Source: Pseudomonas sp. PH1b
Lineage (GTDB): Bacteria > Pseudomonadota > Gammaproteobacteria > Pseudomonadales > Pseudomonadaceae
Direction of reading: 5' to 3'
Length of the DNA stretch: 64,000 nt
Assembly: GCF_000633395.1 (NCBI RefSeq)
Contig: NZ_AYMU01000004.1
Coordinates: forward strand, 62,001-126,000
Below are positions 1 through 8,427 of this stretch, piece after piece (within the stretch, counting starts at the first letter, position 1; every line of letters begins with the position of its first letter). The notes below the pieces were generated by a model. It had not been told where the DNA came from and made no database searches. It saw only the letters and a program-made list of their open reading frames with translations. Made by a program: the position numbers and the translations under genes.

Positions 1-42
1 CAATGAGCCCGGACTCCCTCAGAATCAAAGGAGATTGATTGC

Positions 43-2121
43 ATGAATTTACCGTCGCTGCTGCCCATCCTGTTCGGGGTCGGCCTCGTCGTTCTGGTGG
101 TCTTTGGCCTGTTGGCCCTGTTCAAGGCCTTCTACATCAAGGTCCCCCAAGGCACGGCGCTGATCGTCAACGACATGTCCTCGACCCCCAAGGTGCACTT
201 CACCGGCGCCCTGGTGTACCCGGTCATCCACCTCAAGGAGTTCATGCGCATCTCGCTGATCACCCTGGAAGTCGATCGCCGGGCCAAGGACGGTCTGATC
301 TGCCGCGACAACATGCGTGCCGACATCACCGTGGCCTTCTACCTGCGCGTCAATGAAACCCAGGAAGACGTGCTCAAGGTGGCCAAGGCCATTGGTGTCG
401 ACCGTGCTTCCGATCGCGCTGCGGTCAACGAGCTGTTCAACGCCAAATTCTCCGAAGCGCTGAAGACCGTGGGCAAGCAATTCGACTTCGTCCAGTTGTT
501 CGAGAACCGCCAGGACTTCCGCGACCGCATCATCGAGATCATCGGCAACGACCTCAACGGCTATGTGCTGGAGGACGTGGCCATCGACTACCTGGAACAG
601 ACCGCCAAGCATTCCCTGGACCCGAGCAACATCCTCGACGCCGAGGGCATTCGCAAGATCACCGAGCTGACCGCGACCCAGAACGTCATCACCAATGAAC
701 TGGAGCGCAACCAGGAACTGGCGATCCAGAAGAAAAACGTCGAGACCCGCGAAGCCTCGCTGTCCCTCGAGCGCCAGCAGGCCGACGCCGAAGCCCGGCA
801 GAAGCGCGAGATCGAGACCATCCGTGCCCGTGAAGAAGCCGAGACGGCCAAGGTCAAGGAAGAGGAGCGCTTGAAGTCCGAGCAGGCCCGCATCCAGACC
901 CAGCAGGAAATCGACGTACGCACCGAGAACCATCAGCGCGAAGTCGAAGTGGCCCAGCAGAACCGCCAGCGCGCGGTGGTCATCGAGGTGGAGAAAGTCA
1001 CCCGCGCCAAGGACCTGGAAGTAGTGGCCCGCGAGCGTGAAGTGGAGCTGCAGCGCATCGAGAAAGAAAAGGCCCTGGAAGAACAGCGCAAGAACATCGC
1101 CACGGTGATCCGTGAGCGGGTAGCGGTAGAGAAGACCGTGGCCCAGGAAGAAGAGCGGATCAAGGAAGTACGCGAGGTTTCCGAAGCCGAGCGCGCCAAG
1201 CAGGTGGTGGTGATCCAGGCCCAGGCCGAAGCCGAGCAGGACCTGGTGCGCCAGGTCAAGCAGGCCGAAGCCGACGAGACCCGTTCCAAGCACAAGGCGG
1301 TGGAAATCAACAACCTGGCCCAGGCCGAACTGGAAGCTGCGGCCAAGCAGGCCGAAGCCAAGAAACGCCTGGCCGAAGGCCTGGAAGCCGAGCGCGCCGC
1401 GCCTGGCCTGGCCGATGCCCGAGTGCTGGAAATCACCGCAGCAGCCCAGGAAAAAGAAGGCCTGGCACAAGCTCGCGTACGCACCGAGCAGTTGATTGCC
1501 GAAGCCCGCGGCGAGCAGGAAAAAGGCCTGGCCGACGCCCGCATCATGGAAGCCCAGGCGGCTGCCAAAGAGAAGGACGGCCTGGCGGAAGCCAAGGTCA
1601 TGGAAGAGAAGCTCGGGGCTCAGGCCCGTGGCGAAGAGCAACTGGGCGCGGCCAAGGCCAAGGCCACCAAGGACCTGGGTTCGGCCGAAGCCGAAGTGCT
1701 GCTGCAGCGCCTGAACGCCGAGGCCGAAGGCCTGGGCAAGAAGTTCGGTGCCCTGGATTCCCTCAGCGACAGCGCGCGTTCCCACGAAGAGTTCCGCATG
1801 CAACTGGAGAAGAACTTCGAGGAAGCGATGGCCGCCATCGCCGCCAACAAGGAAATCGCCAAGGACCAGGCCGAAGTGCTGTCGGCCGCCCTCAGCAAGG
1901 CCAAGATCGAGATCGTCGGCGGCGAAGGCGACTTCTTCAACTCCTTCGCCAAGTCGCTGTCGGTGGGCAAGGCCATCGAGGGCGTGGTGGGCAAGAGCCC
2001 GGTGGTCCAGGACGTCCTGGCACGCCTGCTCAACGGCAAGAGCGCACCGGCTGCTGTAGCCGCTGAGCTGGCCGCTGCCGCGGTCGAGCGCAAGCTCGAA
2101 ACCCCAGCCGCCGAAGCCTGA
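43..2121 (+). CDS. SPFH/band 7 (flotillin, YqiK-like) membrane protein
   Basis: This 692-residue protein has one hydrophobic segment (about residues 5-27), then an SPFH/band 7 domain (about 28-220), then a long charged coiled coil rich in Glu, Arg, Ala and Gln (about 190-600). That is the order seen in flotillins and E. coli YqiK, which oligomerise on the cytoplasmic membrane in microdomains. Residues about 455-545 carry four imperfect repeats that begin GLADAR, GLAQAR, GLADAR and GLAEAK. The tail is Ala-rich. The ATG is preceded by AAAGGAG. The next gene, a giant AAA ATPase, lies 156 bp downstream on the same strand. A membrane scaffold role is inferred from the family; the specific cargo is unknown. 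Confidence 0.85.
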   Translation: MNLPSLLPILFGVGLVVLVVFGLLALFKAFYIKVPQGTALIVNDMSSTPKVHFTGALVYPVIHLKEFMRISLITLEVDRRAKDGLICRDNMRADITVAFYLRVNETQEDVLKVAKAIGVDRASDRAAVNELFNAKFSEALKTVGKQFDFVQLFENRQDFRDRIIEIIGNDLNGYVLEDVAIDYLEQTAKHSLDPSNILDAEGIRKITELTATQNVITNELERNQELAIQKKNVETREASLSLERQQADAEARQKREIETIRAREEAETAKVKEEERLKSEQARIQTQQEIDVRTENHQREVEVAQQNRQRAVVIEVEKVTRAKDLEVVAREREVELQRIEKEKALEEQRKNIATVIRERVAVEKTVAQEEERIKEVREVSEAERAKQVVVIQAQAEAEQDLVRQVKQAEADETRSKHKAVEINNLAQAELEAAAKQAEAKKRLAEGLEAERAAPGLADARVLEITAAAQEKEGLAQARVRTEQLIAEARGEQEKGLADARIMEAQAAAKEKDGLAEAKVMEEKLGAQARGEEQLGAAKAKATKDLGSAEAEVLLQRLNAEAEGLGKKFGALDSLSDSARSHEEFRMQLEKNFEEAMAAIAANKEIAKDQAEVLSAALSKAKIEIVGGEGDFFNSFAKSLSVGKAIEGVVGKSPVVQDVLARLLNGKSAPAAVAAELAAAAVERKLETPAAEA

Positions 2122-2130
2122 TCGATCCCT

Positions 2131-2173
2131 GCCAGCAGCGCCCGGGTGCTCTCTGCGCCCGGGCGCTGCTGGC
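2131..2173. terminator. Strong hairpin between the SPFH and ATPase genes
   Basis: Two perfect 16-bp arms (2131-2146 and 2158-2173) enclose an 11-nt loop. No T-run follows, so this is not a classical intrinsic terminator. It may stabilise the upstream mRNA end or attenuate transcription into the ATPase gene. Confidence 0.55.
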
Positions 2174-2277
2174 GGGTATTCGAAGCATCGCCGTACACCG
2201 GGGCGGACCTGTGCCGATAGATATCCGGCGCCCGTCCCCGTTTTTTTGCACACCGCCGTAGATCCAGGAAGGCCACG

Positions 2278-5200
2278 ATGTCGGACGCTCAAGTCGCAAC
2301 TCCCCCACAGGACGTATTGGACAAGGCCGTCGCCGAAGGCGGCGCCTATGAGGTGCTGCACAAGCGCCTGCTGGACCAGGGCCAGCGCCTGCGGCAGACC
2401 ACGGACGGCCTCAACCAGCGACGTCTCGACGAGTTCGGCAACAGCCGCATGGAAGTGGTCGGGCGGGTGCGCATCCGTAGCGAGAACAACTGCATCGCCC
2501 GGGACATCGTCCAGGTCGGCGATTGCCTGCTGTTCGGCTACAACGTGTTTATCGGCCTGAAGAAGGAAACCAGCGTCGCCGACGTGTTTTCCCTCTACCG
2601 GCTGGTGGAAGAGGGCGAAGGCTACGAAGCCGAGCCCGTGCCCCTGGAAGGCAGCTTTCTGGCAGCCCAGGGCTTCCTCAACGATTTCAACGAGCTCTAT
2701 ACCTATTACAAGAACACCCGCCTGCTGCAGCTGGCGATCCGCGACGGCAAGCTGCTGGCGAGTTTCCAGATCGGCGAGCGGGTCACCGATGTGCGGGTGT
2801 TCCGCTGGTCGATCTCGGTGGACGGGCATGATGTCCGTTACATCGACAACCGCGGCGAGCGCGATATCGCCCTGCCGGCGCCCTTCGATTTCGAATGGAA
2901 GAAAGCCACCCGCGAGATGGTGGTCGAAGGCCGCTTTCCGCACCTGAATATCCTCGACACGGTGTTCGTCGAGACCATCGGCGGCGACCTGACCATCAAG
3001 GTCGAGAACAACACCGAGTCGGGTCTGGGCATCTACCGCGAAGAAGTGCTGGACAAGACCCAGTCCCTGGACGATTCGCAGATCGAGTTTGCCCGCCTGG
3101 GCAGCCTGATCCTGCTCAAGGTCCTGCCATACCGCGAAGAGCAGTGGCGCTACCTGGTGTTCAACAGCCTGACCCGCCAGGTGGAGCGCATCGACGCCAT
3201 CGGCCTGGCCTGCGTGCAGCTGCCGGAAGACCACGGGATCATCTTCCCCGGCGGCTACTACCTGCAGAGCGGCGAGTACAAGACCTTCGAGCAGTCCATG
3301 GAAGGCATGCGCTACAAGCGCTCGGTGCGCTCGCCCAACGGTGAAGATGTGCAGTACATCTTCTACCACCCGGAGCAGGGCCGCTCGGTGCTGCTGACCT
3401 ACAACATGATCAACCGCCAGCTGCAGAACCCGCTGTTCGGCCACGGTTACGCGCGCCTGGAAGACGGGCGCATGGTGATCTTCGCCGCCGAAGGCGACGA
3501 GCCGACCCGGGTGCACCCGATGCAGGTCTGGCAGACGCCGTTCTTCACCGAGGAATACGCTGCGCGGCAACCGACCCGCAGCGGTTTCCTCGGGCGCATC
3601 GGCAACGCCGAACTGGTGCGCAGCGTGTCCGACCTCTACGACCTGTGCCGCGAGATCGACACCCCGGCCGTTTCGGTGCAGCGCTACTCGCTGCTGTGCC
3701 AGAACACCCGTCGGCTGTTCGATGTGTACCACTGGCTGGGCAGCGACGAGCTCGACAACCTGGCGCCGCTGCTGCGTGAGGTTGCGGCCACCTCGGAGCT
3801 GGTGCTGGATGAATACGAGAAGGTCGAGAGCATCCGCCGCCAGTCGGAGCAGGCCATGGTGGCCGCCGAGGCCAAGCAGAAAGCCCTGCTGGACAGCCTG
3901 CTGGTGGACAGCTGGGACCAGGTGCAGAGCTTCGTCGATGCGCTGAACGGCATCACCGCCCAGCGCGGCCTGCTGCTGACCATCCGCGATTACCGCTACA
4001 TCGACGTGGTGCGCATCGACGCCATGGAAGTCGAGCTGCTCAAGGCCCAGGAACGCACCGCCGCCGGCACCGCGACCTTCCTCGCCAGCGAGCAGGCCCT
4101 GCAACCCTTCGTCACCCAGCTCGAAACCCTGGACGCCCAGGCGCAGAAAGCCGAAACCGTGGCCCAGCTCAGCGAGCCCCTGGGGGCCTTGCAAGCCATG
4201 GCTGGCGACCTGGACATGCTGTCGAGCCTGATGGCCTCGTTGCAGATCGACGACGCCACTCAGCGCACCCGGATCATCGAATCCATCTCGCAGATCTACG
4301 CCCGCCTGAACCAGGCCAAGGCCCGCGCCGAACAACGGCGCAAGGGCCTGGGCTCGACCGAGACCGTGGCGCAGTTCGGCGCCCAGTTCAAACTCTTCAG
4401 CCAGGGCATCACCAATGCCCTGGCCCAGGCCCAGGACCCCGAGCGTTGCGATGAGCAGCTGTCGCGGTTGCTGGTGCAGCTGGAGGAACTGGAAAGCCGC
4501 TTTGGCGACCATGAACAGTTCCTCGGCGACATCCTCGGCAAGCGCGAGGAGCTGCTGGAAACCTTCGAGGCCCACAAGCAATCGCTGCTCGACGAGCGCC
4601 AGCGCAAGGCCCAGGGCTTGCTGGACGCAGCCCGACGGATTCTCGACAGCCTCGGCCGGCGCACCGCCAAGTTCACCCAGGCCGAGGAGCTCAACGCCTT
4701 CTTCGCCGCCGACCCGCTGATCCTCAAGTTGCGGGAGCTGGCCGAGCGCCTGCGCGAGCTCAAGGACAGCGTCAAGGCCGATGACGTCGAATCGCGCCTC
4801 AAGGGCGCCCGGGACCAGGCCGTGCGCGCCCTGCGGGACAAGACCGAGCTGTTCGAAGAGGGCGGCAATGTCATCAAGCTGGGGCCGCGCCACCGCTTCA
4901 GCGTCAACACCCAGGAACTGGACCTGACCCTGATGCCCCGGGGCGATGAGCTGCACCTGCACCTCACCGGCACGGACTTCCTCGAACCCCTGCGCGACCC
5001 TGAGCTGGAGGCCCTGCGGGACTTCTGGCAGGTGGCCCTGGAGTCGGAATCGGCCCAGTTGTACCGCGCCGAATACCTCGCCGGGCAAGTGCTGGACGCC
5101 GCCGACCGGGGCCAGGAAGGCCTGAGCCTGGAAAGCCTCAAGCCGATGCTGGCGCACCCTGACGAGCTGGCGCGGGTGATCCGCGACTTTGCCGCGCCGC

Positions 5201-7527
5201 GCTACAAGGAAGGCTACGAAAAAGGCATTCACGACCACGACGCCGCGGCGATCCTCCTGCAACTGCTGCCCCTGCGCGACAGCGCCGGCCTGCTGCGCTT
5301 CGGCGCGGCGGCGCGGGCCTTCGCCGCGTTGTTCTGGGATCGCCAGCAGCACCAGCCGCAACCCCGGCAATGGGCCGAGCGAGCCCGTACCAGCCGGCAT
5401 ATCCAGCAACTGTTCGGCCGCCGTGAAGGCTTGCTGCAGTTGCAGGAAGAAATCTTCCTGGCGCTGCAGGACTGGCGCCAGCAGCAGGCCTTCAGCCTGC
5501 CGCTGGAGCTGCTGCCGGAAGCCGCCGAATACCTGGTACAGGAGCTCGCGGCGCAGCGCATCGAGTTCACCTTCAGCAAGTACGCCAAGCAGTTGCAGGA
5601 GGCCCTGACCCTGCGCCTGCAGGGCGCACGCATGTGGGACGACTACCAGCAGGCCCTGGCCCAGCTGGCAGAACGCCCCGCCGCGCAGTGGGCGCTGGCC
5701 GGCAACTGGCTGGCGGCCTTGTGCGCCGAGGGCGAGTTCGCTGAATGGAGCGACTACGTGCCCGAGGCCGTGGCCCTGTCGTTGTTGGGTGAGGACTTTG
5801 CCAAGCGCATCACCGAAGTCGATCTGCGGTTCAAGGTCGACAACCTGATGGGCGAACACCCGCGCATCCAGGAGCGCAGCCTGTCCCTCACCGTGGACGG
5901 TTTCTTCGCCCGCCTGCGAGCTCACCGCGAACAGTTCCTCCCCGGCCTGCAGCGCTACCAGGCCCTGCGCCAGGGCATCATCAGCCGCGAACGCTCGGCC
6001 CTGCGCCTCAGCGAATTCAAGCCGCGGCCGTTGAGCTCTTTCGTGCGCAACAAGCTGATCAACGACGTGTACCTGGGCTTTATCGGCGACAACCTGGCCA
6101 AGCAGATGGGCACCGTGGGCGAGAACAAGCGCACCGACCTCATGGGCCTGTTGATGCTGATTTCGCCACCGGGCTACGGCAAGACCACCTTGATGGAATA
6201 CGTGGCCCACCGCCTGGGCCTGATCTTCATGAAGATCAACGGCCCGGCCCTGGGCCACCAGGTGCGCTCCCTGGACCCGGCCCAGGCGCCGGACGCCACT
6301 TCGCGCCAGGAGCTGGAAAAGCTCAACCTGGCCCTGGAGATGGGCAACAACGTGATGCTCTATGTCGACGACATCCAGCACACCCACCCGGAGTTCCTGC
6401 AGAAGTTCATCTCCCTGTGCGACGGCACCCGACGCATCGAGGGCGTGTGGAAAGACCGCACCAAGACCTACGACATGCGCGGCAAGAAGTTCTGCGTGGT
6501 GATGTCGGGCAACCCGTACACCGAGTCCGGCGAGGTGTTCAAGATCCCCGACATGCTGGCCAACCGGGCCGACATCTATAACCTCGGCGACACCCTGGGC
6601 GGCATGCAGGAAGCCTTCTCCCTGAGTTACATCGAGAACGGCCTGACCTCCAACCCGGTGCTGGCGCCATTGGCTACCCGCGACATGGCGGACGTCTACC
6701 GCTTTGTCGCCAAGGCCGAAGGCAAGGCCTTCTCCAGCAACGAGTTGAGCCACAGCTACAGCGGCGCCGAGATCAACGAGATCACCACCACCTTGCAACG
6801 CCTGATGCAGGTGCGCGACGTGGTGCTGCGGGTCAACCAGCAGTACATCGCCAGCGCCGCCCAGGCCGACCAGTACCGCAGCGAGCCGCCGTTCAAGCTG
6901 CAGGGCAGCTACCGCAACATGAACAAGATGGCGGAGAAGATCTCGGCGGTGATGAACGACGCCGAGCTGTTGCAACTCTTGGCCGACCACTACCAGGGCG
7001 AGTCCCAGCTGCTGACCACCGGCGCCGAGGAAAACCTGCTCAAGCTCGCCGAGCTGCGCGGTAACCAGACCCCGGAGCAGAGCCAGCGCTGGGCGCAGAT
7101 CAAGCGCGACTTCGTGCGCAACCGCGCCATGGGCGGCAGCGACAGCGATGTCGGCACCCGCGTGGTGGCCCAACTCAATGACCTGGTCGAGGGCGTGCGT
7201 GGCCTGGCCCGGCCGCCGGTGGACGAGGCCGAGGCGGCCAAGCCCTGGCGTGAACTGCTGGCCGGCCTGGAGCGGCTGGGGCAGCAGGCGCCGCATATCG
7301 AAGTTGAGCTGCAAACGCCGGAACAGCCAGGCATGCGTGAAGTGCTGGAAGGCCTGGTCGAGCAGCTGGAAAACAGCTTCCTGCCGCTGATCAAGGTGAT
7401 GCACAAGAAGATCGACGTCGATCTGCACGGTCATCACCGCATCAGCGACATTGCCAACCGTCTCGACGAACTGAGCCGCATGCTCAGCAACGGCGAGGTT
7501 CCGACCCTCAAGGACCCCCAACCGTAG
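2278..7527 (+). CDS. Giant coiled-coil AAA ATPase (annotated in the family as DNA repair ATPase)
   Basis: This is a 1749-residue protein. Its N-terminal ~400 residues are beta-rich and resemble the DUF3686-type region of bacterial proteins named DNA repair ATPase. A long Gln/Glu/Leu-rich helical middle (about 500-1230) follows, and then a C-terminal AAA module. The module has Walker A PPGYGKTT (K1302), Walker B MLYVDDI (D1364, D1365), a sensor-like SGNPYT (N1412) and a candidate arginine finger in ANRADIY (R1430). The name DNA repair is inherited and I see no nuclease or helicase signature. ATG 2278 follows AGGAAGGCCACG. The neighbouring SPFH protein suggests a membrane-linked ATPase complex (inference). 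Confidence 0.75.
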   Translation: MSDAQVATPPQDVLDKAVAEGGAYEVLHKRLLDQGQRLRQTTDGLNQRRLDEFGNSRMEVVGRVRIRSENNCIARDIVQVGDCLLFGYNVFIGLKKETSVADVFSLYRLVEEGEGYEAEPVPLEGSFLAAQGFLNDFNELYTYYKNTRLLQLAIRDGKLLASFQIGERVTDVRVFRWSISVDGHDVRYIDNRGERDIALPAPFDFEWKKATREMVVEGRFPHLNILDTVFVETIGGDLTIKVENNTESGLGIYREEVLDKTQSLDDSQIEFARLGSLILLKVLPYREEQWRYLVFNSLTRQVERIDAIGLACVQLPEDHGIIFPGGYYLQSGEYKTFEQSMEGMRYKRSVRSPNGEDVQYIFYHPEQGRSVLLTYNMINRQLQNPLFGHGYARLEDGRMVIFAAEGDEPTRVHPMQVWQTPFFTEEYAARQPTRSGFLGRIGNAELVRSVSDLYDLCREIDTPAVSVQRYSLLCQNTRRLFDVYHWLGSDELDNLAPLLREVAATSELVLDEYEKVESIRRQSEQAMVAAEAKQKALLDSLLVDSWDQVQSFVDALNGITAQRGLLLTIRDYRYIDVVRIDAMEVELLKAQERTAAGTATFLASEQALQPFVTQLETLDAQAQKAETVAQLSEPLGALQAMAGDLDMLSSLMASLQIDDATQRTRIIESISQIYARLNQAKARAEQRRKGLGSTETVAQFGAQFKLFSQGITNALAQAQDPERCDEQLSRLLVQLEELESRFGDHEQFLGDILGKREELLETFEAHKQSLLDERQRKAQGLLDAARRILDSLGRRTAKFTQAEELNAFFAADPLILKLRELAERLRELKDSVKADDVESRLKGARDQAVRALRDKTELFEEGGNVIKLGPRHRFSVNTQELDLTLMPRGDELHLHLTGTDFLEPLRDPELEALRDFWQVALESESAQLYRAEYLAGQVLDAADRGQEGLSLESLKPMLAHPDELARVIRDFAAPRYKEGYEKGIHDHDAAAILLQLLPLRDSAGLLRFGAAARAFAALFWDRQQHQPQPRQWAERARTSRHIQQLFGRREGLLQLQEEIFLALQDWRQQQAFSLPLELLPEAAEYLVQELAAQRIEFTFSKYAKQLQEALTLRLQGARMWDDYQQALAQLAERPAAQWALAGNWLAALCAEGEFAEWSDYVPEAVALSLLGEDFAKRITEVDLRFKVDNLMGEHPRIQERSLSLTVDGFFARLRAHREQFLPGLQRYQALRQGIISRERSALRLSEFKPRPLSSFVRNKLINDVYLGFIGDNLAKQMGTVGENKRTDLMGLLMLISPPGYGKTTLMEYVAHRLGLIFMKINGPALGHQVRSLDPAQAPDATSRQELEKLNLALEMGNNVMLYVDDIQHTHPEFLQKFISLCDGTRRIEGVWKDRTKTYDMRGKKFCVVMSGNPYTESGEVFKIPDMLANRADIYNLGDTLGGMQEAFSLSYIENGLTSNPVLAPLATRDMADVYRFVAKAEGKAFSSNELSHSYSGAEINEITTTLQRLMQVRDVVLRVNQQYIASAAQADQYRSEPPFKLQGSYRNMNKMAEKISAVMNDAELLQLLADHYQGESQLLTTGAEENLLKLAELRGNQTPEQSQRWAQIKRDFVRNRAMGGSDSDVGTRVVAQLNDLVEGVRGLARPPVDEAEAAKPWRELLAGLERLGQQAPHIEVELQTPEQPGMREVLEGLVEQLENSFLPLIKVMHKKIDVDLHGHHRISDIANRLDELSRMLSNGEVPTLKDPQP

Positions 7528-7668
7528 CAGGCCGTGTGAAAACTACTGCGTTTGGCAATACTGCGTTAAAAACAGGCTCGGAATGCTCATTTACAGCTAG
7601 TAAACTCCGCTTCCTCGCCTGTTTTTGCCTTGTCTTGCCTTCACTCGTGACGTTTTCACACAGCCTGC
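7527..7668. mobile_element. MITE-like 142-bp inverted-repeat element
   Basis: The ends are 17-bp inverted repeats with 16 of 17 matches: 7527-7543 (GCAGGCCGTGTGAAAAC) and 7652-7668 (GTTTTCACACAGCCTGC). The core contains no gene. I recall closely similar non-coding sequences scattered between genes in Pseudomonas genomes, but no second copy lies in this window. The left end begins on the last base of the ATPase stop codon. A GTA triplet flanks both ends and could be a very short target duplication. Mobilisation by a transposase acting in trans is an inference. Confidence 0.6.
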
Positions 7669-7690
7669 GTAGGAGCCGGCTTGCCGGCGA
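7669..7690 (+). repeat. REP element
   Basis: The segment carries the REP head GTAGGAGCCGGCTTGCCGGC with its internal GCCGGC-type dyad. It sits directly after the inverted-repeat element and about 19 bp before the start of the PLD-type gene, an unusually close position for a REP. Confidence 0.8.
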
Positions 7691-7708
7691 ACACCCAAGG
7701 ATCACGAC

Positions 7709-8398
7709 ATGGATTTTGCCCACCTGGACCAGCAACTGCGCGACAGCCTGCAGGACCTGAAACTGAGCAATGAAGAGCGCGACGAGCTGCGCCAACTGGG
7801 CAGTGAGCTCGGCAGCGACCAGGTGCGCTACCTGCGCAACCGGGCCTTTGATCTGGTGCGCGAGTTGAGCCTGGCCGACAGCGCCAATGTGCTGCCGGCG
7901 CTGAAATGGCTGGAGCAGGTGATCAAGACCCTGGACACCCACAGCGCCCCGGTGCGGGACATGGCCAGTGCCCACTTCAGCCCCGGCGAGGACTGCCGGC
8001 GCAAGATCCGCGACCTGTGCCGCCAGGCCCGGATCTCGGTGGATATCTGTGTGTTCACCATTTCCGACGATCAGCTGAGCGACGAGATCCGCGCCTGCCA
8101 TAAGCGCGGCGTGGTGGTGCGGGTGATCAGCGACAGTGAAAAGCAGTTCGATGTCGGCAGCGACATCGCCGCGCTACGGGAGGCCGGGGTGCCGGTGCGG
8201 ATCGACGACACGCCGTTCCACATGCACCACAAGTTCGCCGTGTTCGATGGCCGCACCCTGCTCAACGGCAGCTTCAACTGGACCCGCAGCGCCACCACCG
8301 GCAATGAGGAAAACCTGCTGGTGATCGACCATCCACAACTGGTGGCCAGTTATCTCAAGGAGTTCAACGAGCTCTGGAGCCGCTACGCGCCGCGTTAA
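7709..8398 (+). CDS. Phospholipase D-fold nuclease-like protein
   Basis: This 229-residue protein has a helical N-terminal region (1-90) and one PLD-type catalytic motif, HHKFAVFD (H173, K175, D180), followed by the typical NGSFNWT segment. One HKD motif per chain is the pattern of the small Nuc-type PLD endonucleases, which act as dimers. Phosphodiester hydrolysis is therefore likely, but nucleic acid versus lipid substrate cannot be decided from sequence. No signal peptide is visible, so the protein is probably cytoplasmic. It may belong functionally with the ATPase gene upstream, from which it is now separated by an inverted-repeat element and a REP. Confidence 0.8.
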   Translation: MDFAHLDQQLRDSLQDLKLSNEERDELRQLGSELGSDQVRYLRNRAFDLVRELSLADSANVLPALKWLEQVIKTLDTHSAPVRDMASAHFSPGEDCRRKIRDLCRQARISVDICVFTISDDQLSDEIRACHKRGVVVRVISDSEKQFDVGSDIAALREAGVPVRIDDTPFHMHHKFAVFDGRTLLNGSFNWTRSATTGNEENLLVIDHPQLVASYLKEFNELWSRYAPR

Positions 8399-8427
8399 GG
8401 CGTGCAGCGGCTGGCCTCGATACGGCC

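Noticed and set aside
49..7521. A 2490-codon open frame on the minus strand opposite the SPFH and ATPase genes
   Set aside because: It runs antisense to two genes with clear domains and arises from GC-rich codon bias. It has no start signal or recognisable motif.
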